Position numbers and translations under genes: made by a program. Shown here in pieces: positions 8,281-17,137 of a DNA stretch of 64,000 bases. Each line of letters opens with the position of its first letter. Position 1 is the first letter of the stretch. Origin of the DNA: Hyphomicrobiales bacterium (GTDB lineage: Bacteria; Pseudomonadota; Alphaproteobacteria; Rhizobiales; Rhizobiaceae). The notes under the pieces are model-generated. The model was not told the origin of the DNA. It saw nothing but the letters and a program-made list of their open reading frames with translations, and made no database searches. The DNA lies in contig UBQX01000008.1 in assembly GCA_900467685.1 (NCBI GenBank), forward strand, positions 168,438 through 232,437, given 5' to 3'.

Positions 8281-9860
8281 CAGGCGGCCTCCCCTGCAGT
8301 CGCATGCACCCGCCCGCCCATCATGAGGCCGATCTCGTCAATATCGAGATTGTCATTGTCGAGAATTCCCATGATGCGGCCTTCGTAGAGCACGGCGATT
8401 CGGTCGGAGAGGTTCAGCAGCTCTTCGAGTTCCTCGGAAATCAGGATCACGCCGGCCCCGGCATCGCGCAGTTCGACGATGTAGCGCAGCATCGTATTGA
8501 TCGCGCCGACGTCTAGACCCCGACTCGGGTAGGCGGCGACGAGGATGCGGTCGGCGATACGCATCTCGCGGCGGGCTACGAGGCGCTGCTGGTTGCCACC
8601 GGAGAGATTGCGGATCGGCATGGCGAAATCGGGGATCGCGACATCGGCCGCAGACGCGATTTCGCGCGCCAACTTGCCCGCCGCATCACGGCTGAAGAAG
8701 CCGCCCTTGGCGACCGGCGGACGGTCATATTCGCGCATCACGGCATTGGTGGTGATCGACATCGCCGGCGCGAGCCCGCTATGCAGCCGGTCTTCCGGGA
8801 TATGGCCGATACCGGCTGCGGCAAACTCGCCGGCCTTCAGCCCCGCCATCGTCTTTCCCGCAATCACGATCTCACCGGACGAGGCCGGGCGGACGCCGGT
8901 CAAAACCTGACTCAACTCGCGCTGACCGTTACCGGCAACACCGGCAATGCCGAGAATTTCGCCCGCGCGGAGAGAGAATTTCATATCATGCAGCGCCGGC
9001 AGGCCATTATCCCCCAGTGCCGAAAGGCCTGAGACCTTCAGGACGGGCTCTGCGGACATGGGCTTGGCACTCGCCGCCCGCCCACGCATGTCATCCAGCA
9101 CGATATCGCGGCCCACCATCAGCTTAGCGAGCATGCGCGGATCGCAATCGGCCGACTTTTCGGTCGCGATCTTCCGACCTTGGCGCAGGATGCTGATGCG
9201 GTCGGAGATTTCCAGCACCTCGTCCAGCTTGTGACTGATGAAGATGACCGAGTTTCCGCGCGAGACGAAATCGCGCAGCGCCCGGAAAAGCTCGCGTGCC
9301 TCGGCGGGTGTGAGCACTGCCGTCGGTTCATCGAGGATCAGGATCTTGGCGTTGCGCGACAGCACGCGCAGGATTTCGACGCGCTGTTGCTCGCCGGTCG
9401 AAAGGTCGCTGACGCGGGCGCCGGGCTTGACCTGCAGATTGAAGGCCTTTGCAAGCTCCGCCGTCCGCGCTTCCAGAACCGCCGCAGACGTGCGCTTCGG
9501 CGTCTCATCCCAGCCGAGATGAATGTTTTCGGCCACCGTAAAAGCCTGCACCAGTTTGAAATGCTGATGCACCATGCCAATGCCGGCGGCAATCGCCTGA
9601 ACGGGCGAGGCGAACTGCCGGGCATAGCCGTCGATGATGATCTCGCCCGCATCCGGCTGGTAGATGCCGGTCAGGATGTTCATGAGTGTCGATTTGCCCG
9701 CACCGTTTTCGCCCAGCAGCGCATGGATTTCGCCGGGCAGAACCTCGATATCGACATTCTCGTTGGCAATGACGCCCGGAAAATACTTGGCAATTCCCTT
9801 CAGGTACACGCGCGGCGGCGTGCCTGGGGACGATGCGGCGGCTGGGATTTCATCTTGCAT
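8280..9860 (-). CDS. ABC transporter ATPase with two nucleotide-binding domains (sugar/nucleoside type)
   Basis: The protein has 526 residues and a tandem ATPase architecture as in NupO/RbsA. The first domain has Walker A GENGAGKST, LSTGEQQRVEILRVL and Walker B ILILDEPTA. The second has a degenerate Walker A (GVAGNGQRELS), LSGGNQQRLV and the ILVAAYPSRGLD segment. This asymmetry is normal for the family. The ATG at 9860 was chosen because the conserved N-terminal domain begins shortly after it and earlier in-frame starts run into the binding-protein gene. It powers the importer formed with the two permeases. Confidence 0.9.
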   Translation of the reverse strand: MQDEIPAAASSPGTPPRVYLKGIAKYFPGVIANENVDIEVLPGEIHALLGENGAGKSTLMNILTGIYQPDAGEIIIDGYARQFASPVQAIAAGIGMVHQHFKLVQAFTVAENIHLGWDETPKRTSAAVLEARTAELAKAFNLQVKPGARVSDLSTGEQQRVEILRVLSRNAKILILDEPTAVLTPAEARELFRALRDFVSRGNSVIFISHKLDEVLEISDRISILRQGRKIATEKSADCDPRMLAKLMVGRDIVLDDMRGRAASAKPMSAEPVLKVSGLSALGDNGLPALHDMKFSLRAGEILGIAGVAGNGQRELSQVLTGVRPASSGEIVIAGKTMAGLKAGEFAAAGIGHIPEDRLHSGLAPAMSITTNAVMREYDRPPVAKGGFFSRDAAGKLAREIASAADVAIPDFAMPIRNLSGGNQQRLVARREMRIADRILVAAYPSRGLDVGAINTMLRYIVELRDAGAGVILISEELEELLNLSDRIAVLYEGRIMGILDNDNLDIDEIGLMMGGRVHATAGEAA

Positions 9861-9955
9861 GCGCGGGGGACCGGTGAGGCTATCGTTGGAATTTGCCGAA
9901 ACGACAAGAAGCGGCCGGGCGGCTCGACGCGAGGCCGAGCCGCCCGAGAGTTGGA

Positions 9956-11074
9956 TCAGGCGGAGAGGCCCGAGACGCCTTCGATCGACCAATCCCAGTG
10001 GTAGAGTTCCACTTCCGTCATGGTCTTGCCGGCGGGCACCTTCACATTGCCCTTGGCGTCCTTGAGTTCGCCGGTGAAGGGCGACCAGCCGCCGAGGATC
10101 TTGTCGCGCACGGCATCCGCTGCCTTGGCGACTTCGGCCGGAACCTTCTCGCCCCACTTGTCGCGGTCGACACCCTTGCCCATCGCCATCAGCGTCTGCG
10201 ACGGTTCCCACGTGCCGGCAAGCCGCTTGCCGACCTGATCGACATAGAAGTCCTTGAAGTCGATGACGACGGAGGAAACGTAGGAGTTCGGGCCATAGCG
10301 GCGAATGTCCGTATTCCACATGGCCGCCCAGACACCGCGCTTTTCAGCGACCTGCAGATAGGCAGCTTCGTCCATGATCCCGAAGAGGAAGTCGCAGCCA
10401 TTGTCGATCAACGCGGTGCCGGCCTGGGCTGCTGCCTGCGGATCGAACCACGAATTGATGACGATCGTCTGCAGCGTCGCCTGCGGATTGACCGAACGCG
10501 CGCCCATCAGGAAGGCGTTGGTGCCTGAGAAGACGGACGGGACCGGGAAGGATGCCACATAGCCGAGCTTGCCGGTCTTCGACATCATGCCGGCGGCAAC
10601 GCCGATGACATAGGTCGGATACCAGTGGGCGAGATAATACCAGCCGAGGTTGGGCATGTCGGTGCGGCCGTCGCATTCCATGAAGGCGACCTTGGGCGAC
10701 TTTTTGACGACGTCATGCAGGAAGTCTCCGGTCGAGGACGTGTCGAAAATCAGGTTCGCGCCTTCGCTGACGAACTGGCGATAGGTGCGGGTCGCGTCCG
10801 CCGAGTAAGGAACGTTCTCGACTTCGAGGATCTTCTTCAGCTTCGGATACTTTTCCTTCACCGCCAGCACTCCCTGGTGATGCGCCCAGGTCCAGCCTTC
10901 ATCAGTCACCGGGCCGACATGGCCGAAACCGATGATGGCATCTTCTTCCTTCACCGCCGGCAAGGGCGCTGCGAAGGCCTGACGGGCGAACGTGCCGGAC
11001 ATCAGCGCGGCCGCACCGCCGGCTGCCGTCATGTTCAGGAAACCGCGACGGGATAGATTGCGAATGTCGATCAT
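9956..11074 (-). CDS. BMP family periplasmic substrate-binding protein with Tat signal
   Basis: The protein has 372 residues. The N terminus carries a twin-arginine signal, NLSRRGFLNMTAAGG, with cleavage probably after RQAFA. The mature part has BMP/PnrA-like features: GFGHVGPVTDEGWTWAHHQG, FVSEGANLIFDTS and GMMSKTGKLGYVASFPVP. Such proteins bind nucleosides or purine-like ligands, which suits the surrounding deaminases. It is first gene of the importer operon. The start at 11074 directly precedes the Tat motif; the longer in-frame extension lacks family features. Confidence 0.9.
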   Translation of the reverse strand: MIDIRNLSRRGFLNMTAAGGAAALMSGTFARQAFAAPLPAVKEEDAIIGFGHVGPVTDEGWTWAHHQGVLAVKEKYPKLKKILEVENVPYSADATRTYRQFVSEGANLIFDTSSTGDFLHDVVKKSPKVAFMECDGRTDMPNLGWYYLAHWYPTYVIGVAAGMMSKTGKLGYVASFPVPSVFSGTNAFLMGARSVNPQATLQTIVINSWFDPQAAAQAGTALIDNGCDFLFGIMDEAAYLQVAEKRGVWAAMWNTDIRRYGPNSYVSSVVIDFKDFYVDQVGKRLAGTWEPSQTLMAMGKGVDRDKWGEKVPAEVAKAADAVRDKILGGWSPFTGELKDAKGNVKVPAGKTMTEVELYHWDWSIEGVSGLSA

Positions 11075-11541
11075 GTGAACCCCTGTTTTGTTTGTTGAAC
11101 CTCTTCCCCGCAAGGCCGGCTGGCCGTTTCGGGGGCGATTGTCCCTGTGGCTAACTTCAGCAATATCCGTGCCAGAAAATCCGAAAGACACCGCGCCTAC
11201 CCTGCCGTGCACGATGTGCAACACGCTGCACGTCTCGGCGGTGCCTCCGCGATTTTATCCGCAGCGGCCCCAAGGCTGGCGAAGGGCGGAAAAATCGTTC
11301 TCCTAGACGCTGAAACCGCTGCCAAACCGGAGATTTTCAAAACCAACTTGTTCCGCATAGTGGGAAAAATTCGTCGAGAATGATGCGCAATAAGCAACAT
11401 GTACGACGAAAAAACCGCTTGAAATGCCGATCATCCTGTCGCTAAAGTGATCAATAATAGTGCATGATTAAACTTTAGGCAAATGCATGAGCATGTGCCG
11501 ATTTGGCGATCAGATGACAGCAGCAGGACGACAGGCAGGAC
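11075..11541. other. Divergent promoter region between the importer operon and the catabolic operon
   Basis: These 467 bases separate two divergent operons. A sigma-70-like element may exist for the plus operon, with TTGAAA at 11420-11425 and a weak CTAAAG 17 bases on. An open frame from a GTG at 11147 to 11383 has no recognisable domain and I do not call it. No riboswitch fold or tRNA was seen. Confidence 0.35.
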
Positions 11542-11820
11542 ATGATCACAGGTCAGGGAGACGTGGCCTTGGCTGAGGTGGCATTCGTGTTCTCGGGCGA
11601 CCTCAAACAGGCGAGCTTTCGGCAATTCGCGCAGCATCGTGCGGAGCGCCTGGCTCTCGGCATCGATTTCGGGGCAGCCAGCGAGCGCTTCTTCGACGTG
11701 ACTGTTGCGGGCGACGAGGCGCTGATCGACATGTTCGAAATGGCCTGCAGCCTTGGACCTTATGACTGCATCATCCATGACGTGACCCGGCGGGACATCG
11801 TTTCGCCGGCAAGCAATTGA
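11542..11820 (+). CDS. Small acylphosphatase-like protein
   Basis: The protein has 92 residues. The pattern VAFVFSGDLKQASFRQFAQHRA near the N terminus, VTVAGDEALIDMFEMACSLGP in the middle and a final IHDVTRRDI recall the acylphosphatase fold, where an Arg in the first loop and a later Asn are catalytic. The Arg is present in SFRQFA, but the canonical GxVQGVxxR loop is changed, so activity is doubtful. It is the first gene of the long plus-strand operon, 14 bases before the Rieske-only gene. A function cannot be given. Confidence 0.55.
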   Translation: MITGQGDVALAEVAFVFSGDLKQASFRQFAQHRAERLALGIDFGAASERFFDVTVAGDEALIDMFEMACSLGPYDCIIHDVTRRDIVSPASN

Positions 11821-11834
11821 GGGGAACTCAAACG

Positions 11835-12512
11835 ATGACATCTCAACCCATCTGGTCGCCGGTGGCGCTGTCGAACATGGTCGAGCCAAGCACATCGACC
11901 GGCGCGGTCGTGAATGGCGCGGAACTGGTCGTCTGGCGCGATTCCAGCGGCAAGGCGCATGTGTGGGAAGACCGCTGCCCGCATCGCGGCATGCGCATGA
12001 GCTTCGGCTTCGTGCGCGGCGACCACCTCGCCTGCCTCTATCATGGCTGGCAATACGACACCGCCGGCCAGTGCAGCCACATCCCGGCGCACCCGCAGCT
12101 CGAAGTGCCGCAGACGATCCGCATGCAGACCTTCGCAGCGGCCGAGCGCAACGGTATCATCTGGGCGGGTGCGACGGCGGATGCCAACGCTGCCCTGCTG
12201 CCAGCGGAGAGAACTGGCCTCGTTACCGTCCGCAGCCTTTATGCCGATTGCACGTCCGCAAAGGCGCTGAAGGTGCTTGCCGCGACGCCCCTTCCGGGTT
12301 CGGCAGATGCGCCGACCGTTGAAGCGATCACCGAAAATTACGTCTCCCTCACTTCCGGCCCGATCCGCCTGCTCGTCGCTATCCAGATCATGGGCGAAGA
12401 AAAGACCGCCCTGCACATGATGGCAACCGAGGGGGCGCCGGTCGCCGCGCTTGCCCGCTATGCGCAGGATCTTCGCCTCATCCTTGAAACGCCCGTTGCC
12501 GAGGCCGCCTGA
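11835..12512 (+). CDS. Rieske [2Fe-2S] domain protein without oxygenase catalytic domain
   Basis: The protein has 225 residues. The Rieske motif is intact: C48-x-H50 in CPHRG and C67-x2-H70 in CLYHGW, 16 residues between the pairs. The following GQCSHIPAHPQ stretch matches the Rieske oxygenase N-terminal domain. No mononuclear iron site follows. The last 100 residues are of unclear family. It is the complementary half of the two Rieske-less catalytic proteins at 5315 and 20120, and I infer it passes electrons to them. The stop overlaps the GST start. In Ndm systems the extra Rieske domain sits on the NdmD reductase; here it stands alone and no reductase is visible in the window. Confidence 0.85.
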   Translation: MTSQPIWSPVALSNMVEPSTSTGAVVNGAELVVWRDSSGKAHVWEDRCPHRGMRMSFGFVRGDHLACLYHGWQYDTAGQCSHIPAHPQLEVPQTIRMQTFAAAERNGIIWAGATADANAALLPAERTGLVTVRSLYADCTSAKALKVLAATPLPGSADAPTVEAITENYVSLTSGPIRLLVAIQIMGEEKTALHMMATEGAPVAALARYAQDLRLILETPVAEAA

Positions 12513-13144
12513 TGTCTGCCCTGACGCTCTACAATTACGAACTGGACGAAAACAGCTATCGCGTCCGCCTGCTCCTCTCCATGCTCGGCATCCAGCACGA
12601 GATCTACTCGGTGAACATGCTGCCTGGCCGCGAGGAAAAATCGCCGGCGCTTCTGGCGCTGAACCCCTGCGGCACGCTGCCCTTCATCGAGCAGGACGGG
12701 ACGGTGATGTTCGGCGCGGAAGCGATCCTCGCCCATCTTGCCAGAAACAACGATGCCTCGCGCAAATGGCTGCCGATCGATGGACCAGACTTCACGGCGA
12801 CGATGATGTGGCTCGGCTTCGCCGCCGGCCCGCTGCAGGCCGCCGTCAAGGCGCGCGAGGTTGCCGTCTTCGCCGTCGGCGGGCATCTGGAGCGCCTGAA
12901 GGCCGGCGCCCGCGCCGCCTTCCGCATCATGGACGATCACATGGTGCTCCGCCAGATCGAGGGCAAGGACTGGTTCGCCGCCGATCATCCGACGATTGCC
13001 GATCTCGCGCTCATCCCGAGTTTCGCGCTCTCGCGCGATTTCAACATCGACCACGAGGAGTTTCCGGCGCTCAGGCTGTGGCTGCGCCGTTTCAGGCGGC
13101 TCCCGGGCTTTATCACCATGCCGGGCATCCCGGACTATCATTGA
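12512..13144 (+). CDS. Glutathione S-transferase-like protein (NdmE-like context)
   Basis: The protein has 210 residues. The thioredoxin-fold N-terminal domain reads LTLYNYELDENSYRVRLLLSMLGI, followed by NPCGTLPFIEQDGTVMFGAEAIL with the cis-Pro and the Glu/Ser-like glutathione loop. An all-helical C-terminal domain ends with ADLALIPSFALS. It may be a true glutathione transferase. However, in Pseudomonas putida CBB5 the GST-like NdmE is a structural partner that holds NdmC and NdmD together. Its one-base overlap with the Rieske-only gene supports a similar scaffold role here; that is inference. Confidence 0.85.
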   Translation: MSALTLYNYELDENSYRVRLLLSMLGIQHEIYSVNMLPGREEKSPALLALNPCGTLPFIEQDGTVMFGAEAILAHLARNNDASRKWLPIDGPDFTATMMWLGFAAGPLQAAVKAREVAVFAVGGHLERLKAGARAAFRIMDDHMVLRQIEGKDWFAADHPTIADLALIPSFALSRDFNIDHEEFPALRLWLRRFRRLPGFITMPGIPDYH

Positions 13145-13183
13145 GGCCTGACGGCTTATCGCACGACATCAAGGAGTTCTGAC

Positions 13184-14983
13184 ATGGCCATCACCCGCTT
13201 TTCCGTTGCGCCGCTGGCAACGATGACCCGCAGGCTCGCGGATGTCGCCTCGGGTCGCGCCGCACCCGATCTCGTCATTCAGGGTGCGCGTGTGCTTTCC
13301 ACCTATTCAGAACGCATCCTGCCAGACCGCGAAGTCTGGGTCTCAGGCGGCCGCATCGCCGCCGTCAAGCCGGCCGGAACCTACAAGACGGGCGGCGCGA
13401 AGCTCTATGACGCCAGGGGCGGCATCATCGCGCCTGGTCTCGTCGATCCGCATATCCATATCGAGTCGAGCATGGTCACGGCCTGCGCCTATGCCGAGGC
13501 CGCTCTTCTCAATGGCACGACCTCGATCTTCTGCGACAGCCACGAAATCGGCAATGTCATGGATGTCGCCGGCGTCGAGGCGATGCTGGAAGATGCACGC
13601 CACGCGCCGCTCTCGATCTTTCTGACGGTGCCCTCCACCGTTCCCGCGACCTCGCCCGAACTGGAAACCGCCGGCGGCGACCTGACGCCGGAAAAGATCG
13701 CGGCGATCTTCGACAAGTGGCCGGAAGCAGCAGCGCTGGGCGAAAAGATGGATTTCGTGCCGGTCGCGATGGGCGACGAGCGCAGCCATGCGATCATCGC
13801 CGCAGCGCTTTCGCGCGGCAAGCCGGTCAGCGGCCATGTTTATGGCCGCGAATTCGTCGCGGCTTATGCCGCGTCCGGTGTGACTGATACGCATGAAGCC
13901 ATCGACCGCGAGATTGCCGACGACATGCTGGAGGCCGGCATCTGGCTCTTCCTGCGCGGAGGCCCGCCGACGACGCCTTGGCATTCACTGCCGCTCGCCA
14001 TCAAGACCGTCACGGAACTCGGGGCCTCGCACAAGCGCATTGCGGTGTGCACCGACGACCGCGACGCTGACGACCTCCTGAGTTTCGGTCTCGACTGGGT
14101 GGTGCGCGAGGCACGCAAGGCCGGCATGTCGCGAGAACAGGCCTGGGCCATGGGCTCGCTGCACGGCGCAACGCGCTTCGGCATGGAAGGCGATTTCGGC
14201 GGCATGGGCGGCGGGCGTCGCGCCGATCTCGTGATGCTGGATGACGATCTGAACCCGATCTCCACCTGGTATGGCGGGGAACTGATGGTCGATCAGAAGA
14301 AGATCACGCCGCTGCTGGATGAGACGCTCTCCAAGCCCTGGCGCTACCCGGAGGCCGCATATCACACTGTCAAACTGCCGAAGCAGCTCAAGCTGACGCC
14401 GGATCTGCCGACGGAAAAGGTCGTGGCCAACACGATCAAGACCGAGCTGCCGGGCATCATTCTCGGCCATGTGAAGGTCGAACTGGAACCCGCCAATGAC
14501 TGGCAGACGCATTTCGAGCGGCACGGCCTCTGCTTCGTGACGGTGGTGGAGCGTCACGGCAAATCCGCCGGCAATGTCGCCTATGGACTGCTTTCCAATT
14601 TCTCGCTGAAGAGCGGTGCTGTCGCCTCCTCCGTCGGTCACGACAGCCACAACATCATCCTGGCCGGCACCAACGAGGCCGATATGCAGGTGGCGCTGCG
14701 CGCCATCGAGGAGCATCAGGGCGGCGCCTGCGTCGTGCAGGACGGCAAGGTGACCGCGATCGTGCCGCTGCCGATCGCCGGACTTCTGTCCGACAAGCGT
14801 GTGCATGAGGTCGCCAAGGAAGTGCAGGCGCTGAAGGTTGAGTGGGACCAGGCCGGCTGCACCATTCCCTACATGGGCTTCAACCTCATCCCGCTTTCGG
14901 TAATCCCGGAAATCCGCATTACCGACATGGGGCTGGTGACCGTGCCGCAGATGGAAATCGTGCCGCTGTTCGAGCCCGCATGA
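13184..14983 (+). CDS. ade: Adenine deaminase
   Basis: The protein has 599 residues, full length for the bacterial adenine deaminase family. It shows [16 protein letters not shown] with metal-binding histidines, [39 protein letters not shown] and the C-terminal [10 protein letters not shown]. It converts adenine to hypoxanthine and ammonia, possibly also N6-substituted adenines. A clear AAGGAG lies 8 bases before the ATG at 13184. It sits after the Rieske/GST pair in the same operon. Confidence 0.92.
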   Translation: MAITRFSVAPLATMTRRLADVASGRAAPDLVIQGARVLSTYSERILPDREVWVSGGRIAAVKPAGTYKTGGAKLYDARGGIIAPGLVDPHIHIESSMVTACAYAEAALLNGTTSIFCDSHEIGNVMDVAGVEAMLEDARHAPLSIFLTVPSTVPATSPELETAGGDLTPEKIAAIFDKWPEAAALGEKMDFVPVAMGDERSHAIIAAALSRGKPVSGHVYGREFVAAYAASGVTDTHEAIDREIADDMLEAGIWLFLRGGPPTTPWHSLPLAIKTVTELGASHKRIAVCTDDRDADDLLSFGLDWVVREARKAGMSREQAWAMGSLHGATRFGMEGDFGGMGGGRRADLVMLDDDLNPISTWYGGELMVDQKKITPLLDETLSKPWRYPEAAYHTVKLPKQLKLTPDLPTEKVVANTIKTELPGIILGHVKVELEPANDWQTHFERHGLCFVTVVERHGKSAGNVAYGLLSNFSLKSGAVASSVGHDSHNIILAGTNEADMQVALRAIEEHQGGACVVQDGKVTAIVPLPIAGLLSDKRVHEVAKEVQALKVEWDQAGCTIPYMGFNLIPLSVIPEIRITDMGLVTVPQMEIVPLFEPA

Positions 14984-14991
14984 GGGCCGGC

Positions 14992-15912
14992 ATGGACCCC
15001 TATCGCCTCGGCCTCGTCCCCGCCAGGATCCATTATTTCCAGCTGGTCGCGCGGCTCGGCTCGATCCGGCAGGCGGCACTTTCGCTGAATGTCGCCCCGT
15101 CCTCCATCAGCCGCGTCATCCGGCAGATGGAAGAGGAGTTCGGCACGCCGCTGTTCGAACGCGTCCGCCAGCGGTTGAAACTGACTTCGGCCGGCGAGCT
15201 CCTGCTTTATCGCGCCCGCGCCGCCCTTTCCGAACTCGGTCGCGCCTGCAACGAGATCGACCAGTTGCATGGGCTGCATCGCGGCACGGTGTCCATCGCC
15301 GTGGTCGAAAGTGTTGCGCGCGGGCTCATGCCGCGTGCGCTGGAAGCCTTCTGGAGCAAGCATCCGGATGTGTCGGTCGATGTGAAGGTCATGAGTTCGC
15401 AGGCCGCGTGCAATGCGATTGCCGAAGGAGAAACCGATCTCGGCATCATATTCGATGTCCGCGCACCCCGCGCCGTGCGCCGCATCACGTCGATTTCGCT
15501 TCCGCTCGGCGTGCTGGCGTTGCCCGGAAGCGACAAAGCGGAAAAACCCTCGCTCAAGCTCTTCGACCTCGCCAATCAGAAGGTCATCCTCTCGGATGCA
15601 AGCCTGACACTCGGCTCGTCCGTTGAAGAAGCCTTCAGCCGCTCGCTCGTCGATATCCAGAGCCGCTCGCGCACCAATTCGATCAGTCTGATGGTGGAAC
15701 TGGCAAAGCGGGGTCTCGGACTGGTGTTGCAGACCCGCGTCGGCGTCGAACAGGAACTGATCGATGGCACGATCAAATTCGTGCCGCTCATCGATCCGCG
15801 CCTGCCGCCGCGCAAGTTGACGCTGCTCTCCAGACCGGAAAAGGAAATGTCGGACGCTGCACTCGCGCTCGGCCGACTGCTCGAGCAATTCATCGCCGCG
15901 CTGACGGATTAG
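14992..15912 (+). CDS. LysR family transcriptional regulator
   Basis: The protein has 306 residues. The N-terminal helix-turn-helix reads ARIHYFQLVARLGSIRQAA then SSISRVIRQMEEEFGTPLFER, and is followed by a periplasmic-binding-protein-like effector domain. I chose the ATG at 14992 because GAGGG lies 5 bases before it; the ATG at 14980, overlapping the deaminase stop, is the alternative. It lies inside the catabolic operon, a likely local regulator that senses a pathway compound. Candidate targets are the gaps at 15913-16016 and 11075-11541. Confidence 0.88.
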   Translation: MDPYRLGLVPARIHYFQLVARLGSIRQAALSLNVAPSSISRVIRQMEEEFGTPLFERVRQRLKLTSAGELLLYRARAALSELGRACNEIDQLHGLHRGTVSIAVVESVARGLMPRALEAFWSKHPDVSVDVKVMSSQAACNAIAEGETDLGIIFDVRAPRAVRRITSISLPLGVLALPGSDKAEKPSLKLFDLANQKVILSDASLTLGSSVEEAFSRSLVDIQSRSRTNSISLMVELAKRGLGLVLQTRVGVEQELIDGTIKFVPLIDPRLPPRKLTLLSRPEKEMSDAALALGRLLEQFIAALTD

Positions 15913-16016
15913 GGGCGAATGAAGATGTTGCACTGGACGCAACGAACTCGCCAAAAAATTCCGTCTATTCGGCACATCTTCCTTTTGCTTTCCTCAACCC
16001 GAACAGAGGAAATGAC

Positions 16017-16517
16017 ATGAAGCAATCATCCGTCGATGCGGTCATCCGGGGGCTCAAGAAGGCGGGCGTCAGCATCGTCTGCTATCTGCCGGATTCGCTT
16101 TTCAAGCAGCTCTATCCGGCGCTCGACGCCGATCCGGACATCCGCACGATCCGCGTCACCAACGAGGGTGAAGGCGCGGCCATCTGCGGCGGCGTGTTCC
16201 TGTCCGGCAAGCGCGCCGCGCTGATCATGGAAAATTCCGGCCTTCGCGCCTCCGTCGAGCCGCTCGCCCGCATGGGTCTCGGCGCCGGCATTCCGGTCGT
16301 CATGCTGATGAGCTATCGCGGCGAACTGGGCGAAAACAACTGGTGGGCCATCCCACACGGCATCACCATGGAACCCGTTCTGAACGCGCTGCGCATCCCC
16401 TATCGCATCGTGCGCGAGGAAGACCAGATCGAGCAGTCCATCGTCGATGCCTATAACTGGTCCTACAACGCCTATTACCATTCCGCGATTGCCCTTGGCG
16501 GGGAGATCGTTCGATGA
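16017..16517 (+). CDS. Thiamine-diphosphate decarboxylase subunit alpha (sulfopyruvate decarboxylase ComD-like)
   Basis: The protein has 166 residues, matching the TPP-binding N-terminal (PYR) domain as a separate subunit. It shows ICYLPDS-like VCYLPDSLFKQLYPAL, then RVTNEGEGAAICGGVFLSG with the Glu that activates the thiazolium, and NSGLRASVEPLARM. ComD and phosphonopyruvate decarboxylases share this plan. Its start overlap with the beta subunit gene (ATGA at 16514) shows coupling. In a purine-type island the substrate is more likely some other 2-oxo acid than sulfopyruvate; this is inference. Confidence 0.8.
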   Translation: MKQSSVDAVIRGLKKAGVSIVCYLPDSLFKQLYPALDADPDIRTIRVTNEGEGAAICGGVFLSGKRAALIMENSGLRASVEPLARMGLGAGIPVVMLMSYRGELGENNWWAIPHGITMEPVLNALRIPYRIVREEDQIEQSIVDAYNWSYNAYYHSAIALGGEIVR

Positions 16518-17122
16518 AGCGCTACGATTGCATGAAGCTCCTCGCCGCGCGGCTCAAGGACGAGCTGGTCATCCTCTCGCTCGGCGCCTCGGTGGATGAA
16601 TGGTACAACGCCGCGCCGCATATGCGCGAAGCGAGCCTCTTTCAGCAGCAGCTCGGCTGCGTGACACCGCAGGCCTTCGGGCTGGCCGCCGGCCTGCCGC
16701 AGCGCCGGATCATCTCGCTCGATACGGACGGCGGCATGATGTTCAATCTAGGCATCCTCGCCACGCTCGGCAACGAGCAGCCGAAGAACCTCTTCACTGT
16801 CGTCTGGGACAACGAGTGCTACCAGTCCATCGGCGGCCCGCCGACGCATACGGCCTTCGGCCGCGTCGATATCGCCGCGATTGCACGCGGAGCCGGCGTC
16901 GAAAACGCCTATACCGCTAGGACGCTTGAGGAATTTGAAGCCCATTGCGAAGCCGGTCTCAAGGCCGACGTTCCCTACATCGTCGTCGCCAAGGTGGCCG
17001 GAACCGTGCAGCCGGATATCAAGCGCAAGCATTCGGACGGGCGCGAGGACAAGTACATCTTTGTCCGCCATGTCGAGGCCACCGAGGGCATCGTCATCAT
17101 GGGCCCCAGCGAGCATAATTGA
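16514..17122 (+). CDS. Thiamine-diphosphate decarboxylase subunit beta (ComE-like)
   Basis: The protein has 202 residues, corresponding to the diphosphate-binding (PP) domain. The metal and diphosphate motif is SLDTDGGMMFNLG followed by VVWDNECYQSIGG, a GDG...N type signature. LGCVTPQAFGLAAGLPQRRI precedes it. It pairs with the alpha subunit gene, overlapping by 4 bases, and would form a heteromeric 2-oxo acid decarboxylase yielding an aldehyde. The GMC oxidoreductase and the aldehyde dehydrogenase in this operon could process such a product. Confidence 0.8.
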   Translation: MKRYDCMKLLAARLKDELVILSLGASVDEWYNAAPHMREASLFQQQLGCVTPQAFGLAAGLPQRRIISLDTDGGMMFNLGILATLGNEQPKNLFTVVWDNECYQSIGGPPTHTAFGRVDIAAIARGAGVENAYTARTLEEFEAHCEAGLKADVPYIVVAKVAGTVQPDIKRKHSDGREDKYIFVRHVEATEGIVIMGPSEHN

Positions 17123-17137
17123 GGAGCCTGACACACC

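Noticed and set aside
11147..11383. 78-residue frame with GTG start in the importer/catabolic gap
   Set aside because: It has no good ribosome-binding site and no recognisable domain, and it lies in a region needed for divergent promoters.
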